From the NCBI GenBank assembly GCA_030620095.1, contig JAUTXW010000598.1, positions 1,947,001 through 2,011,000 on the forward strand: a stretch of 64,000 nucleotides of DNA, written 5' to 3'. Source of the stretch: Kuschelorhynchus macadamiae. Taxonomy: Eukaryota; Arthropoda; Insecta; Coleoptera; Curculionidae. Position numbers and translations under genes: made by a program. Of this stretch, positions 50,381 through 61,997 are shown piece by piece. The first letter of the stretch is position 1, and each line of letters begins with the position of its first letter. The notes beneath the pieces were generated by a model. The model made no database searches and was not told the origin of the DNA. It saw only the letters and a list, made by a program, of their open reading frames with translations.

Positions 50381-52187
50381 CGGGGTGTCCGGATTTGGTT
50401 ATTTTTAAAGATAGAACCTTGCGGTTTTCACGAACTGAGCTAATTTTTTGTGAAACTCATGAAGCCGTAAACAAAATTTTCATAGCCTTCTTCGTTTATG
50501 AGATACAGGGCGAAATAGAAAATTTTGCATTTTGGAACCCCCCTCGTATCTCGGTTATCCTTTAACTTAACGCAAAGGGAAAAATTGCTGCTTATGCAGT
50601 TTTTTACGCTAAATCCAGTGGAGTAGTCATATTTTTCATTTGAGTTGTTATTTTTTAGATATGACCCAAAGTTGTGTTTTTTTAAATGGCACACACTGTC
50701 ACACCCTGTATATTTGTCCAGAAATTGATTTGTCCTTTTAAAAGCTTCTCAAAAATATATAATAATATGGGTCTATTTTAATAAACAACAACAAGAATCC
50801 TAATTTTTATAATTATCATCCCAAATTTTGCAGTAGGCCATGCAAAACAATGTCGTTTTCTTTTGTTTTCTTGGAAGCAAATGACATTTCCCAATTTTGT
50901 ACGGGTATATAAAATATAGCGCTAGTTTTTTGTATTTATTTATTGTGTAAAAATATATTTGTATTATTATGGAAGAAAACCAAACTTTCGAACTTTATGA
51001 AAAGTACGATATGTTAGCTTGTTTTATATTAAGTAATGAAAATGTTGAAGCGGCTTCTGAGATGTATTTTAACAGGTAAATAGTTAATTTTTAGGTATGT
51101 TGAAATACTATTGCTTAATTTTTATTTAGATATCCAGAAAGGAGGCAACCTAATATATCCACTTTTTATCGGATAAAAACGAATTTACTAAATCACGGAT
51201 CATCTATCAAACCTCGTACGAAAACATATAATAAAGCAAATCGGGAGGCTGAGGAAATTACGGTTTTGGCTAATGCAGAAGCTTACCCTACAAACTCTTG
51301 TAGGGCCAGTGAAAAGAGCATTTCTATGGGGATATCTGGAAAATAGAATCTACAAAGACCACTATGATAATGTCCAAGATTTAGGAAATGCAATAAGAGA
51401 AAATTTTCGCTATTTACAAAATCATTCCGTTATTTTGCTTAATTCCCTAAAACGAATACGAAAATTGTGCGAAGCATGCATAGAACAAAATGGAAATCAG
51501 TTTGAACAGTTCTTTTGATTTCCTTGGTTACTGTAGTTCTTATACGACAGTTGATTTTTGCTGAAAGGCTTGTTACATAATAATTTATTACTGTTTTGTT
51601 CTTGTGTTACATAAATCTAGGTAGGTGGTAATTTTTGGTGCGAAATTATCAATACATATTTTGATAACTAGATTTAATTACATATTTATTTTGATTTATT
51701 GTTATTATGTAGATATTGTTAACGATTTTAAATAAAAGGCAGCATTGTTTTGCATGGCCTACTGCAAAATTTGGGATAATTATAAAAATTAGGATTTTTG
51801 TTGTTGTTTATTAAAATAGACCCATACTATTATATATTTTTGAGAAGCTTTTAAAAGGACAAATCAATTTCTGGGCAAATATACAGGGTGTCCCATTTAA
51901 AAAAACAACTTTGAGTCATATCTAGTAGTCATATTTTTCCAGCGTAAAAAACTGTATAAGCAGCAATTTTTTCCTTTGCGTTAAGTTAAAGGATAACCGA
52001 GATACGAGGGGGGTCCCAAAACGCAAAATTTTCTATTTCGCCCTGTATCTCATAAACGAAGAAGGCTATGAAAGTTTTGTTTACGGCTTCATGAGTTTCA
52101 CAAAAAATTTGCTCGGGTTCGTGAAAACCGCAAGGTTCTATCTTTAAAAATAATACCCTGCTTTTGCAACCAAATCCGGACACCCTG
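50381..52187 (+). mobile_element. 1.8 kb mariner-type element, long inverted repeats, TA flanks
   Basis: Left end cggggtgtccggattt and right end aaatccggacaccctg. TA at 50379-50380 and 52188-52189. The arms (about 50381-50855 and 51735-52187) match over about 450 bases. The centre holds a transposase without its catalytic core. It is the longer relative of 8670-9449. Confidence 0.9.
50969..51518 (+). pseudogene. mariner-type transposase with the catalytic domain deleted
   Basis: ATG at 50969 (MEENQTFELYEKYDML), helix-turn-helix N terminus, a 54-base intron (51076-51129, GTAAAT to TTTAG) and YPERRQPNISTFYRIK. After AEAYPTNSCRA the sequence jumps, in another frame, to AFLWGYLENRIYKD and the C terminus EACIEQNGNQFEQFF. 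All three catalytic acids lie in the missing part. Confidence 0.85.
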
Positions 52188-52499
52188 TACATGAATACTT
52201 AATTGTTGTCAATAATGAAATTTGATAAATATTTTGAAAACTACTAAATATCAGCATATTGTATGGTACATAAAAATAAAAAAAAATTGGTCATTCTATT
52301 TCAAAAAATGAAGTTGACACTTTCCCCGTTTCCATGAGCGCCAGCAAAAAATTCTTAAAATGTACAAAAATGAAAAACAAAATTGACGGGTTCGAGCATT
52401 TTTCGCGAACCTCGTATTTCAGAGATATACGGAATGTTCCATATTTTTTTGCACACGCTGTATATAATTCGAACGACGAAAATTTCGAAAACGAAAAAC

Positions 52500-52632
52500 A
52501 ATGTCTCGGTCTCAGTCAAGTGGTTTAATACAGTGAAAAAAAATGCTATGTTTCACCAAACAAACAAGCATCATCAGATCTAAAATGCATTAAGAACCTA
52601 CTAGTAATGTATTTAATAAATTAAGCATTAAA
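52500..52632 (-). repeat. possible Penelope-type terminal repeat
   Basis: The minus strand reads CTGATGATGC, then about 15 bases, then GGTGAAAC, the same layout as the PLE ribozyme-like repeats. The GTC cleavage site and the helix II pairing are not seen. Weak. Confidence 0.3.
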
Positions 52633-53823
52633 ATGCCATCCTTAAAACAACAAAAACACGTAAAATATATAACAGAAGAAGAAAGAAGAAGAAATAATTG
52701 CAGAAGCAGATTTAGTAACTCCGCAGTGTTTCAATCAAGAAGAACTAAACGATCTTATAAGAGACCTGAATCTTTCAAAGGAATCCGCTGAATTACTTGC
52801 ATCCAGATTAAAAGAAAAAAATCTACTTTGTCCAGGTACTAATATTATATTTTATCGTAAAAGAGTTAAGGATCTGCTGCATTTTTTCGCTCAGGAAAAT
52901 GACTTGGTATTCTGTAACAATATAAAAGAGCTCTTAGAAAAAATACGTTTGCCTGAATACAATCCAGATGATTGGCGCCTTTTTATTGACAGTTCAAAAC
53001 GTAGTTTAAAATGTGTTCTTTTACATAACGGTAACAAATATGGTTCAATCTCTATTGGTCATTCTAATACCATGAAGGAAGAATATGAAACAATTGCATT
53101 AGTTTTGAGAAAAATTAAATACGAAGAACATCAGTGGGCAATCTGTGTTGATTTAAAAATGGTTAACTTCCTCCTTGGACAGCAGAGTGGTTGTACAAAA
53201 TATCCTTGTTTTTTGTGCCTTTGGGACAGTAGAGCTAAAAATGAGCACTGGGTTAAGAAAAATTAGCCTTCAAGAGATGTTATGATTCAAGGAAAACAAA
53301 ACGTGATCAACGAACCTTTGGTTTCAAGAGAAAAAATCTTACTTCCGCCCTTGCATATCAAGCTAGGCCTAATGAAGCAATTTGTGAAATTTCCTGGCAT
53401 TAGCACGGAAAAACTAAAAGCTGGTATATTGGTCCTCAAATAAGGCAACTTGTTAAAGATCCACAATTCACCACATCAATGAACGAGACTGAATCTAACG
53501 CTTGGTGTTCATTTGTTCAAGTAGTACAAAATTTTCTTGGCAATCATAAAGCAGAAAATTACGTAGAATTAGTGGAAACTATGCTTTCAAATTTTAATAT
53601 TGTCGGCTGTAACATGAGTATAAAAGTTCACTACCTCCACAGCCACCTAGATCGTTTTCCAGAAAACTTAGGTGATTGTAGTGAAGAACAGGGAGAAAGA
53701 TTCTATCAGGATATTAAAACTATGGAAGATCGTTATCAAGGACGATGGGATAGCCACATGATGGCGGACTACTGCTGGAGCCTTCAGCGAACTGCCCTAG
53801 TAACTTTCATTCTAATTATGTAA
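52633..53823 (+). pseudogene. uncharacterised repetitive-family protein, possible RNase H-like enzyme
   Basis: I recognise the block DDWRLFIDSSKRSLK, HSHLDRFPENLGDCSEEQGERFYQDI and MADYCW as a family scattered through invertebrate genomes, usually listed as uncharacterised. ATG at 52633 (MPSLKQQKHVKYITEEE). Lesions: frameshift near 52690, TGG to TAG at 53264, frameshift near 53420. Features: a strand-like LFIDSS, later WAICVDLKM, a CxxC (YPCFLCLWDSR), and an H/E-rich SEEQGERF. Asp, Asp and Glu in that order would fit an RNase H-like DDE fold, but this is inference. No inverted ends are visible, so it is not proven to be a transposon. It lies in plus orientation inside the MDN1 intron. Confidence 0.6.
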
Positions 53824-54039
53824 ATTAAATTTTTGCAATAAATACTTAAATCCATGTGTCTTTGTTGTTTTAACTGGTAATACTAATATTATATATTATA
53901 ACAGTTATAACGTAAAATATATACACATTTTTTTTTTAACTAGATTTGATAGACAAAATCTGAGAACTTTTTTACATTCTGCATCGCAGGCACCAAAATG
54001 TGTGTTGGCCTGTGTTATTGACCCAATTCTCATAGAAAC

Positions 54040-54250
54040 TAAAAATAAATTTGACATTTTACGTTCTCTATAAAAAATCAGTTGGTGTCAGATCGGGAGA
54101 TCGAGCTGGCCACAAAATATTTCACCAAGTCATAAGTCGATTCGGAAACGTGTTGTTTAGATATCCTTGGATACATACTCTATCATGAACAGAGCAACCA
54201 TCTTGAGATGGAACCAAATATTAAATTGGTTCCCTGCCCGTCTCCTAACT
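54040..54250 (-). pseudogene. DD41D mariner transposase remnant
   Basis: The minus strand reads SQDGCSVH, then LNNTFPNRL, then LWPARSPDLTPTDFL, the second and third acid motifs. Stops on both sides. The element's ends are not recognisable. Confidence 0.7.
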
Positions 54251-54589
54251 CCTATAAAAATTTGCTGCAGCAAAAGATTTAGCTGAAACGATAAAATTAC
54301 ACCATTTAACAATTGCTTATTGTGCTTATGAACAACAATAAATAATGAAAAAATAAATTACAAGCGTGGACATATTTGCACACCAATTATTTATGACCTA
54401 CATTTTGAATGAAGTCTAAAATTTTAAGATTTTAACTAAACCGCTAGGATTTGCTAAAAAGAATTAAAACAATGACAATTGGAAAGAGCATCGACTTTGT
54501 TGTTTCTCTGTTTTTCTATCGCAAAGCTGTGAGACTATGTTTTCTATCATGATTAGGGTGCACAATCCACTTATTATTAGCATAGAACG

Positions 54590-55041
54590 AAAGCTTTCAC
54601 GGCTGTGGTCAATTAAGAAATCATGGTTCTTGGGATTAGACCGTGTCAAAATGGAATCACTCCGACGTTTCGCCTTCGATTGCACGAGGCATCGTCAGGG
54701 ATCTTCACTTCACTGAAGCCCGTATCTGTATTAAAATTGTCAGGATGTTTATAAATTTCAATAGATTCTCTAATTTTGCGTTTATAGAGTCCCGAAACCG
54801 ATGCAAGAACTTTGGTTTCTTTTACATTTATGACATGCCCAGTAGAATGTTGGTGTTCAGATACAGCAGATTGTACAATTTGTTTCTTTCTGATACATCG
54901 TTCATGTTCCTTAAGCCTAGTCCATATGGATCGTCCAGTTTCTCCGATATAGACATCACCACAGGAACAAGGAATTGCATATACTCCTTCCGTTTAAAAA
55001 GGAATAATGTCCTTTGACGATCTCAAACATTGTCCAATTTT
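54590..55041 (-). mobile_element. inverted 3' end of PLE3
   Basis: The reverse complement matches 58430-58930: GIY-YIG nuclease coding (GVYAIPCSCGDVYIGETGR) and the terminal repeat. Joined head to head to the RT part near 55041 at a cttgtgtg sequence. In this arm the nuclease retains PCSCG; a stop precedes it. Confidence 0.85.
54661..54701 (-). ncRNA. hammerhead-ribozyme-like motif in PLE3 terminal repeat
   Basis: Minus strand: TCC, CTGACGA, one extra T, GCC..GGC stem, GAAAC, GTC, GGA. TCC/GGA form helix I next to the core. Helix III is only two base pairs (AC/GU) without a loop. Very short helix III is known for Penelope and other retroelement hammerheads, which are thought to act as dimers. 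The plus copy near 58870 has lost CTGACGA. Confidence 0.55.
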
Positions 55042-55877
55042 CTTGTGTGACAAGGGAAATGCCACTGTCGTCATGGAAAAAACAGATTACGTGAAGAAAA
55101 TACAACTACTTTTGGACGACAACATCTACAGAGTGTTTTAAGCAGACCCGACCAACAAAATTGAAAGACGGATAACCAACCTTATAAATGCATCCAACCT
55201 ACCAACAGATGAAAAGATGTTAAGGCCAAGCAGCTCAAGGATCCCGCGGTTCTACGGACTACCTAAAATACATAAGGTTACTGTACCACTTCGACCTATC
55301 GTCAGGATCTCCTACTTGCAAAATTGGTAAATATCTTTCAAATATTCTTAATAATTTTACAGGAAAAACACATTCATATATTAGAAACTCTACACATTTT
55401 GTAGAAAAACTTAAATCAATAAAATTAGATCCCAAAGATATCTTAATCAGTTTCGATGTAGAATCGCTGTATACGAATGTGCCTATAAATGATTCAATTT
55501 CCATAATATCAGACTTATTTCACCACAATAGTATTGACAACTCTCTTTTAGATCTAATTGAAGCATGTCTTACATCAACGTATTTTGTCTTTCAAGGAAC
55601 TTTCTATGAGCAAACCTCAGGAGCAGCCATGGGATCTCCACTGTCACCGGTGGTAGCTAATATCTTCATGGAAGCTTTTGAGGAGGAAGCTATAGAGTCG
55701 TCTCCACTAAAATCAAAATCATGGTTCAGATATGTAGACGACACTTTTGTAATATGGCCACATGGTCCAGAAAACCTCCCTGGGTTTCTTAATCATCTAA
55801 ATCAACAACATGCTAACATAAAATTTACAATGGAAATTGAATTAGAAGGCACGATTCCCTTTCTAGATATTCTTGTG
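55042..55877 (+). pseudogene. PLE3 reverse transcriptase
   Basis: CDKGNATVVMEKTDYVKK opens the preserved part. Motifs: FYGLPKIHKV..PLRPIV, SFDVESLYTNVP (catalytic Asp), SGAAMGSPLSPVVANIF, RYVDDTFVIW (Asp pair), IPFLDILVQ. Breaks: a stop in YRVF*ADP near 55140 and a frameshift with stop near 55300. The frame is cut at 55877 by the mariner and resumes at 58071. Confidence 0.88.
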
Positions 55878-58070
55878 CAAGGTGTTCCAGCGAGGACTGA
55901 ACAGGGACCTATTTTCGACCTTCCTTGTATTTTGGAAAAATTCAAAATAGCCAATCGATGTATTTTTTCTTGTAGAATCCAAAAATGTCATCGAAAAAAT
56001 ATTTGAACCAGAAACAAAAGAGTTACGCTATGCATCAGGTGTTTTTTAAATGGAATGTATCGTTTTTTATACGATTTTTGGAAAGAGTGATTTTTTTTAT
56101 GTCCGTTCTGATTAAAAGATTTGATTTTGCGATAGCTGTTTATATTACATTTTAATGTTTTACAAACTAAAATTTTAGCTTCACCTGTTTAAAATATACG
56201 ATAGGTTGGTATAGGTGATCAAGGTAAAATGACGTTTGAATGCTTTGTCAATAAAAATTGACATTATTTTAATTATTGTCGAAGTCTTCACCTAAAAAAT
56301 ATATATTTGACTCTGATCGAAATGAAATACTCTTTGGACGAGAGACTACAGATTGTTATGCTATTTTACAAGTGCCAAGAAAATGCAAGAGAAGCAAGAA
56401 GAAGATTTATTGCAAATTTTCATAGAAATATATCCATCAATACAATTCTAAGGATAAAAAACCTATTTGAGGAAAATAAAACTTTACATGATAGAAAAAG
56501 AAATTCAATAAAAAATAATTATTAAATAATAAAATAAAACTACTAATAACATAAGTTTTCAATGTGACCGCCGTTTTTCTCGAAACAACATCGATAACCC
56601 CTTTGTAGCCTTTCTAAACTTGCTGTTACAATATGATTTTCCTGGTTAAGGCGGTTTATTTCATCGACAATTTTTCCCATGATCTCTTGAATATTTTCGT
56701 TTCGTTGTCTGTATACGACGTTCTTCAAATGGCCCCAAAGAAATGTATCCAAAACTGAGAGGTTGGGGCTATTGGACGGCCAAGCATATGTTCCATTTCG
56801 CCCTATCCATTCGTTATGGCGCCGATTTAAAAATTGAACCACATCATGCACGGCATGAGGAGGCGCCCCATCATGTTGCCAAATTAAATTCTGATATTCT
56901 GCCAATGGTAAGTCTTCCAAAAAATTTTCAATTTCGTTTTCTAAAAACTCATAATATCTGTGTCCATTTAAAGTCCCGTTAAAAAATATTGGTCCCAAAA
57001 TTTTATTGTTTTTTATCCCACACCAAACATGAATAGAATTCCTCCCTTGAAATTTAATAGTCTGGAACTTTTTTGGATTTTCAACGGCCCAGTGGTGACT
57101 ATTATGTCTGTTGAATACTCCCGATGTTGTGAAAGTAGCTTCGTCGGTCCACACAATATTTTTGAATAAATCAGGGTCTTCGTTTTCTTGCCGAATTACC
57201 ATTTGAGAAACAAATTGGAAGCGAAGTTCTTTTTGTGCCGGTGTTAGGTGCTGAAGTGGAAGGATACGAAAAGGCCTAAATTTATGAATTTTCAGAGTCC
57301 TGTGAACAGTCCCTCGGGTAACTCTTCTGCGCCTTACACCGCCACCGTACTGAACTTCCCGAACTGCATCCGAAATAGATTTGGTTGGATTAACTTGAAA
57401 ATAATTTATAATGGCCTGGTCTCGATCTCTTCTTCTTTGTATATTTCTTTTTCAATCATGTAAAGTTTTATTTTCCTCAAATAGGTTTTTTATCCTTAGA
57501 ATTGTATTGATGGATATATTTCTATGAAAATTTGCAATAAATCTTCTTCTTGCTTCTCTTGCATTTTCTTGGCACTTGTAAAATAGCATAACAATCTGTA
57601 GTCTCTCGTCCAAAGAGTATTTCATTTCGATCAGAGTCAAATATATATTTTTTAGGTGAAGACTTCGCAAATAATTAAAATAATGTCAATTTTTATTGAC
57701 AAAGCATTCAAACGTCATTTTACCTTGATCACCTATACCAACCTATCGTATATTTTAAACAGGTAAAGCTAAAATTTTAGTTTGTAAAACATTAAAATGT
57801 AATATAAACAGCTATCGCAAAATCAAATCTTTTAATCAGAACGGACATAAAAAAAATCACTCTTTCCAAAAATCGTATAAAAAAACGATACATTCCATTT
57901 AAAAAACACCTGATGCATAGCGTAACTCTTTTGTTTCTGGTTCAAATATTTTTTCGATGACATTTTTGGATTCTACAAGAAAAAATACATCGATTGGCTA
58001 TTTTGAATTTTTCCAAAATACAAGGAAGGTCGAAAATAGGTCCCTGTTCAGTCCTCGCTGGAACACCCTG
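55878..58070 (-). mobile_element. DD40D mariner-like element with about 610 bp inverted repeats, inserted in PLE3
   Basis: Right end ggaacaccctg followed by TA; the left end caaggtgttcc has decayed by one base and its flanking TA reads TG. The arms run about 55878-56490 and 57455-58070. Removal rejoins LVQ-RKGDGSLGHSVYRKPTH of PLE3. The arms include the first 60 or so codons of the transposase, so the element carries that N-terminal part twice, in opposite orientation. Confidence 0.9.
56543..57625 (-). pseudogene. DD40D mariner-type transposase, single premature stop
   Basis: ATG at 57623-57625 (MKYSLDERLQIVMLFYKC, helix-turn-helix). One TGA near 57453 where the other arm has AGA (Arg). From there the frame is open to the end: HTH second half, FKNIVWTDEATF, IWQHDGAPPH, NSPNLSVLDTFLWGHLKNVVY, and C terminus. 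40 residues separate the second and third Asp, one fewer than the DD41D copies nearby. SPNL replaces the usual SPDL. With one point mutation it is the least damaged mariner transposase here. Confidence 0.9.
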
Positions 58071-59063
58071 TACAAAGGAAAGGGGATGGTTCCTTAGGAC
58101 ACTCTGTATATAGAAAACCAACGCATACGAACAGGTACTTTAATGCAAATTCCCATCATCATCCAGCACAAAAGCAATCAGTCATTAATTCATTGGTTTA
58201 CAGAGCTCTCGCGATTTGTTAAAAATTCTTCGGAAACAGAGAAACTGACTCAAGCTTTAAGAGAGGATGGATATTGCACTGATGATATTAGACCATCAAT
58301 TCTCCACGAAATGATACTAATAAGGAATTACCGATAGAAAATGTAGTCCTTCCATTTATACACGGAACCACAGACAAGATTGCAAGGTTACTTCGCCGGT
58401 CCAACATACGTACAATCTTCAACACACACAAGAAAATTGGACAATGTTTGAGATCGCCAAAGGACATTATTCCTTTTCAAACGGAAGGAGTATATGCAAT
58501 TCCTGGTTCCTGTGGTGATGTTTATATTGGAGAAACTGGACGATCCATATCGACTAGGCTTAAGGAACATGAACGATGTATCAGAAAGAAACAAATTGTA
58601 CAATCTGCTGTATCTGAACACCAACATTCGACTGGGCATGTCATAAATGTAAAAGAAACCAAAGTTCTTGCATCGGTTTCGGGACTCTATAAACGCAAAA
58701 TTAGAGAATCTATTGAAATTTATAAGCATCCTAACAATTTTAATAGAGATACTTCATACTTGGAAACCGATCGTAACACCGAGTCACGGTTCGGTAGACA
58801 CAGGTCGACTATAAATAGCCGGCCTGGGTCTCTCCGAGCTCATTCAGTGTTCCGATCTCGTAAAGTGAAGATGCCTCGTGCAATCGAAGGGGAAACGTCG
58901 GAAAGTGATTCCATTTTGACACGGTCTAATCCCAAGAACTACGATTTCTTAATTCACTTATTATTAGTTGTCAAAATCATAACTGCTGTCAAAATCATAA
59001 TTTTTCTCAATTCACTTTTATCATTTTCTAGGAGGAAAAGCTTTTGGTTTCAAAGAAACACTT
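58071..59063 (+). pseudogene. PLE3 C-terminal part: connector and GIY-YIG nuclease
   Basis: Continues the RT frame after the mariner: YRKPTHTNRYFNANSHHHP, then a stop near 58337 and a frame change. The frame from about 58340 gives LPFIHGTTDKIARLLRRSNI and the nuclease GVYAIPGSCGDVYIGETGRSI (first Cys of the usual CSC is Gly), R..EHERCIRKK and FNRD. After about 58860 it reads the terminal repeat, so the last 60 codons are not real coding. Confidence 0.85.
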
Positions 59064-59361
59064 AGATGAGTTTGAAAATTATTGGAGACTCGATGAATAG
59101 TACGAATCGAGTAGATACGCCTACTTCAGTATAATTATTTACAATTCACTTCTTGCACGAATAGAAAGACCACTGAAATACCATTCAACAAATTCGGGAC
59201 AAACTATTATATTACGGAGGACGTTCAGTTCCCAAACTATCTCTACTTAAAATAATATAAAAATTTATTTTTACAAATAATTATACTAAGCTATACTACA
59301 ATAAACAATAAAAATTCCTTGAGTAGACATTTTTAAGATAAATCAATATCAATAAACATAC

Positions 59362-59581
59362 CCTCGGGATGTTGTACTTTATCTTTGGCCTTTTCACGAT
59401 TACTTTCCGTTTTAACGGCTTTTTCATTTTGTGTATCGATGTCCACCTCCATTTCTTCGCCTTTTTCTTCCGGAACATCTTTAGAACCTTCGGCTTCCGT
59501 ATCCTCTTCCGTTTCTAGATCTTCGTGTGTTATTTCCTTATTTTGTTCTTCGGCTTGTTCTTTGGTTGCTGCGTCAAAAAC
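59362..59581 (-). CDS. MDN1: midasin (MDN1) penultimate exon, acidic linker
   Basis: Acceptor TTTTTGTAG at 59582 and donor GTATGT at 59361. 220 bases, 73 codons plus one base. Reads VFDAATKEQAEEQNKEITHEDLE and continues rich in Glu/Asp to KVQHPEG. Midasin has a long acidic linker just before the MIDAS domain, and the split Gly codon joins exactly to the exon ending at 41588. Further upstream exons are not visible up to 64000. Confidence 0.88.
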
Positions 59582-59943
59582 CTACAAAAAGAAATGTAAT
59601 AGTTTTCTGAAGTTGAGGTTTATATGTAGAAAATGTAATAAACTTTATTACATTTTTGTATTTTGCCGTCTTTTTAAAATAATACTGATACTATTATTTT
59701 TTAAAATTTAGCAGTTTACTGCCTTTAAAAAAATACCAAATCCCTTCCAGCTTCATTTTATCGGCTTTAATTTTGTTTATGTATGCAAAAAGAGAAAATC
59801 CATTTGCCCTGTTTTACCGTTTTTTAAAAAAGTCGAGCTTTATGGAAATAAAAAAATATTTGCCTCTTTAAGGGGCTCTTGTATTCCCTAGGGCTAGCCT
59901 ATATGGTAAAATAAAATCTGTTATATGCAAAGTGATAAAAGAA
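59582..59943. other. MDN1 intron or upstream sequence, no gene seen
   Basis: AT-rich sequence between the MDN1 exon and the next mariner. No further exon was recognised on the minus strand. Confidence 0.5.
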
Positions 59944-61780
59944 CATTAATCAAAAAACGCTCAAAACACTTTCTATAAAATGAAGAGGGAACAAATAAAA
60001 GCGTATTATTCGACCCTTATCTGTAATCCCTTGGGCAGGGTGAGATACACCCCTAAAATCTTAAATAGAAAGGGGGGTCGAGTGATACATCATCTTAAAC
60101 CTCTTGAAAAATGCCTTTCAATGATACCATAGAAAACAATTTTTAGTGAAATTCTTCTGTATTTATTAAAGGAAACAATAAATAAAAACACAGTTTTGAA
60201 CATTTTTATTTTTATTTAAGTAAATGTTCAAAATGATTGGTACCGATATCCTGGCATGTCTCTTAAGAATTCTAAACATTTTAAGTCTAGTATTTTATTT
60301 GTTTATGAATATTCGCATATTATTATCACAATATTTACTTTAAAGGTAACTTGTACTATTAGTATTAATATTTTAACAGTTGACTTTTGGTTCAGTTTAA
60401 ACAAAAAGCAGCACTTATCTTAAATAATGGTGTACAACACAGCTGAACATGTAAAAATGATTTTCATTTATGGTTCTCAGGATCAATGTTTCTTAAGGAC
60501 AGCCCAAAGATTTAATGAAAGGCATCCAGGTCAAAATGTAAGTTCGGAGTATGTTCGCCAACTAGTAGCCAAATTTGAAGAAACTGACTCTGTCGCGAAT
60601 AAAAAGAGAAATCAAACGAGACTAGTTGACGAAGCAGCGCAAATTGAAGTTCTGGGGCAATTTGCAATTAATTCAACTTTATCAACTCGTCAAGCAGCTG
60701 TAGCAACTGGCTTATCTCGTGAAACAATAAGAAAGGTACTTAAATTTCATAAGTTTCATCCCTATAAACTGCGCATACTGCAAGAACTTGGTGACAGATA
60801 GAATTACGGCAGAACCACGACTAGTTAGAAATATTTGTTTCAGTGATGAATGTACCTTTTATTTGAATGGATATGTTAATAAGCAAAACTGTCGTTACTG
60901 GAATGACGAGAACCCACACGTATTTAGAGAAGGGCGTACCCAATACCCCCAGAAAATTAATGTTTGGGCTGGTATATTGGGAGACGTAATTATCGACCCA
61001 ATATTTATAGAAGGGAATTTAAATGGCGACATGTATGCTGAAATGCTACAGAGGTCTATTGGACCACTAATAGTGCGGGAATTAGAAAATCAGAGGGACA
61101 TACAAAGAAATTTTGCATTAGAAGAACGCTTACTATATTTTCAATAGGATGGGGCACCTCCTCATTATGTAGTTCCCGTCAGGCAATGGTTGGTTGATAA
61201 TTATCCCAACCAGCTGATTGGAAGAAGAGGTCCTGTTGAATGGCCACCTAGATCCCCGGACCTAACACCTCTTGACTTCTTTTTGTGGGGTCACCTTAAA
61301 ACTGTGGTGTTTAAAATGCAACCTAAGGCAACTCAAGGACAGGATAGTTCAGGAATGCCGTGCTATATGCAGAGAAATATTTGCAAATGTACGCGAAGGA
61401 TTTGAAGAAATGCTTTATTATTGTCTTCAAAACAACGGGAACCATTTTGAACATTTAATTAAATAATTATAAAAAATTTCACAATTGTGTTTTAATTTAT
61501 TGTTTTCTTTAATAAATACAGAAGAATTTCACGAAAAACAGCTTTCTATGGTACCATTAGAAAGCATTTTTCAAGAGTTTTAAGATGATGTATCACTCGA
61601 CCCTCCTTTCTATTTAAGATTTTACGGGTGTATCTCACCCTGCCCAAGGGGTTAGAGATAAGGGTCGAATAATACGCTTTTATTTGTTCCCTCTTCATTT
61701 TATAGAAAGTGTTTTGAGCTTTTTTTGATTAAGTTTTTCCTTCCTAAGATATGGCCATTTCAAATTTTTAAATTGTCACC

Positions 61781-61783
<3 letters not shown>
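59944..61783 (+). mobile_element. DD41D mariner, left tip missing
   Basis: Inverted arms of about 270 bases (59944-60216 and about 61470-61740: aatgaagagggaacaaataa, tgagatacacccctaa, tcgagtgatacatcatctta). The right end caccctg abuts TA at 61784-61785. The left arm lacks its last 40 or so bases. Confidence 0.85.
60427..61466 (+). pseudogene. DD41D mariner-type transposase
   Basis: MVYNTAEHVKMIFIYGS with helix-turn-helix to HKFHPYKLRILQEL; a short deletion and frame change near 60785; then FSDECTFYLNG (first Asp), RYWNDENPH, a TAG at 61147 just before DGAPPHYV (second Asp), PPRSPDLTPLDFFLWG (third Asp, 41 residues on), frameshift near 61330, C terminus NNGNHFEHLIK. Dead by several lesions. 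Confidence 0.9.

Positions 61784-61785
<2 letters not shown>

Positions 61786-61830
<45 letters not shown>
61786..61830. repeat. (AT)n microsatellite
   Basis: About 45 bases of alternating TA directly after the mariner end. Confidence 0.95.
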
Positions 61831-61831
<1 letters not shown>

Positions 61832-61997
61832 GGGTGTGAACGAATCTATTAGATAGGCCATAACTTTTAAAGTATTTGAAGTACCAAAACGAAATTTAGT
61901 ATAGGTAAATGGTACATAAAGAAACTTCACTTTCCGGTCGGTTTCACTGAAAATGAATCCAGACCTTTTAAAAACTGTGTATGCCTACTTGATTTTT
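61831..61997 (+). mobile_element. one end of an unidentified TA-type element
   Basis: Begins TA-ccgggtgtgaacg, like other mariner-type ends here, and is cut off by the PLE2-family repeat near 61998. No partner end seen. Confidence 0.4.

Larger units (their letters stand above)
49371..52460. mobile_element. old mariner-type element with worn inverted arms
   Basis: Inverted arms about 49371-49530 and 52305-52460 share gaacccgtcaattttgtt, aattttaagaatttt and gggaaagtgtcaacttc. Right end flanked by TA; left end eroded. It contains a copy of the dispersed repeat (49560-49930), a transposase remnant and the nested element 50381-52187. Confidence 0.65.
41589..59361 (-). other. MDN1: last intron of MDN1, 17.8 kb, filled with transposons
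   Basis: Donor G/GTATGT at 59361 and acceptor CAG at 41589, phase 1. Contents in order: Ty1/copia with a nested mariner, old mariner with a nested element, an unclassified gene remnant, a mariner remnant, and PLE3 with a nested mariner. Unassigned intron stretches are short (49284-49370, 53824-54040, 54251-54589, 59064-59361). Confidence 0.9.
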
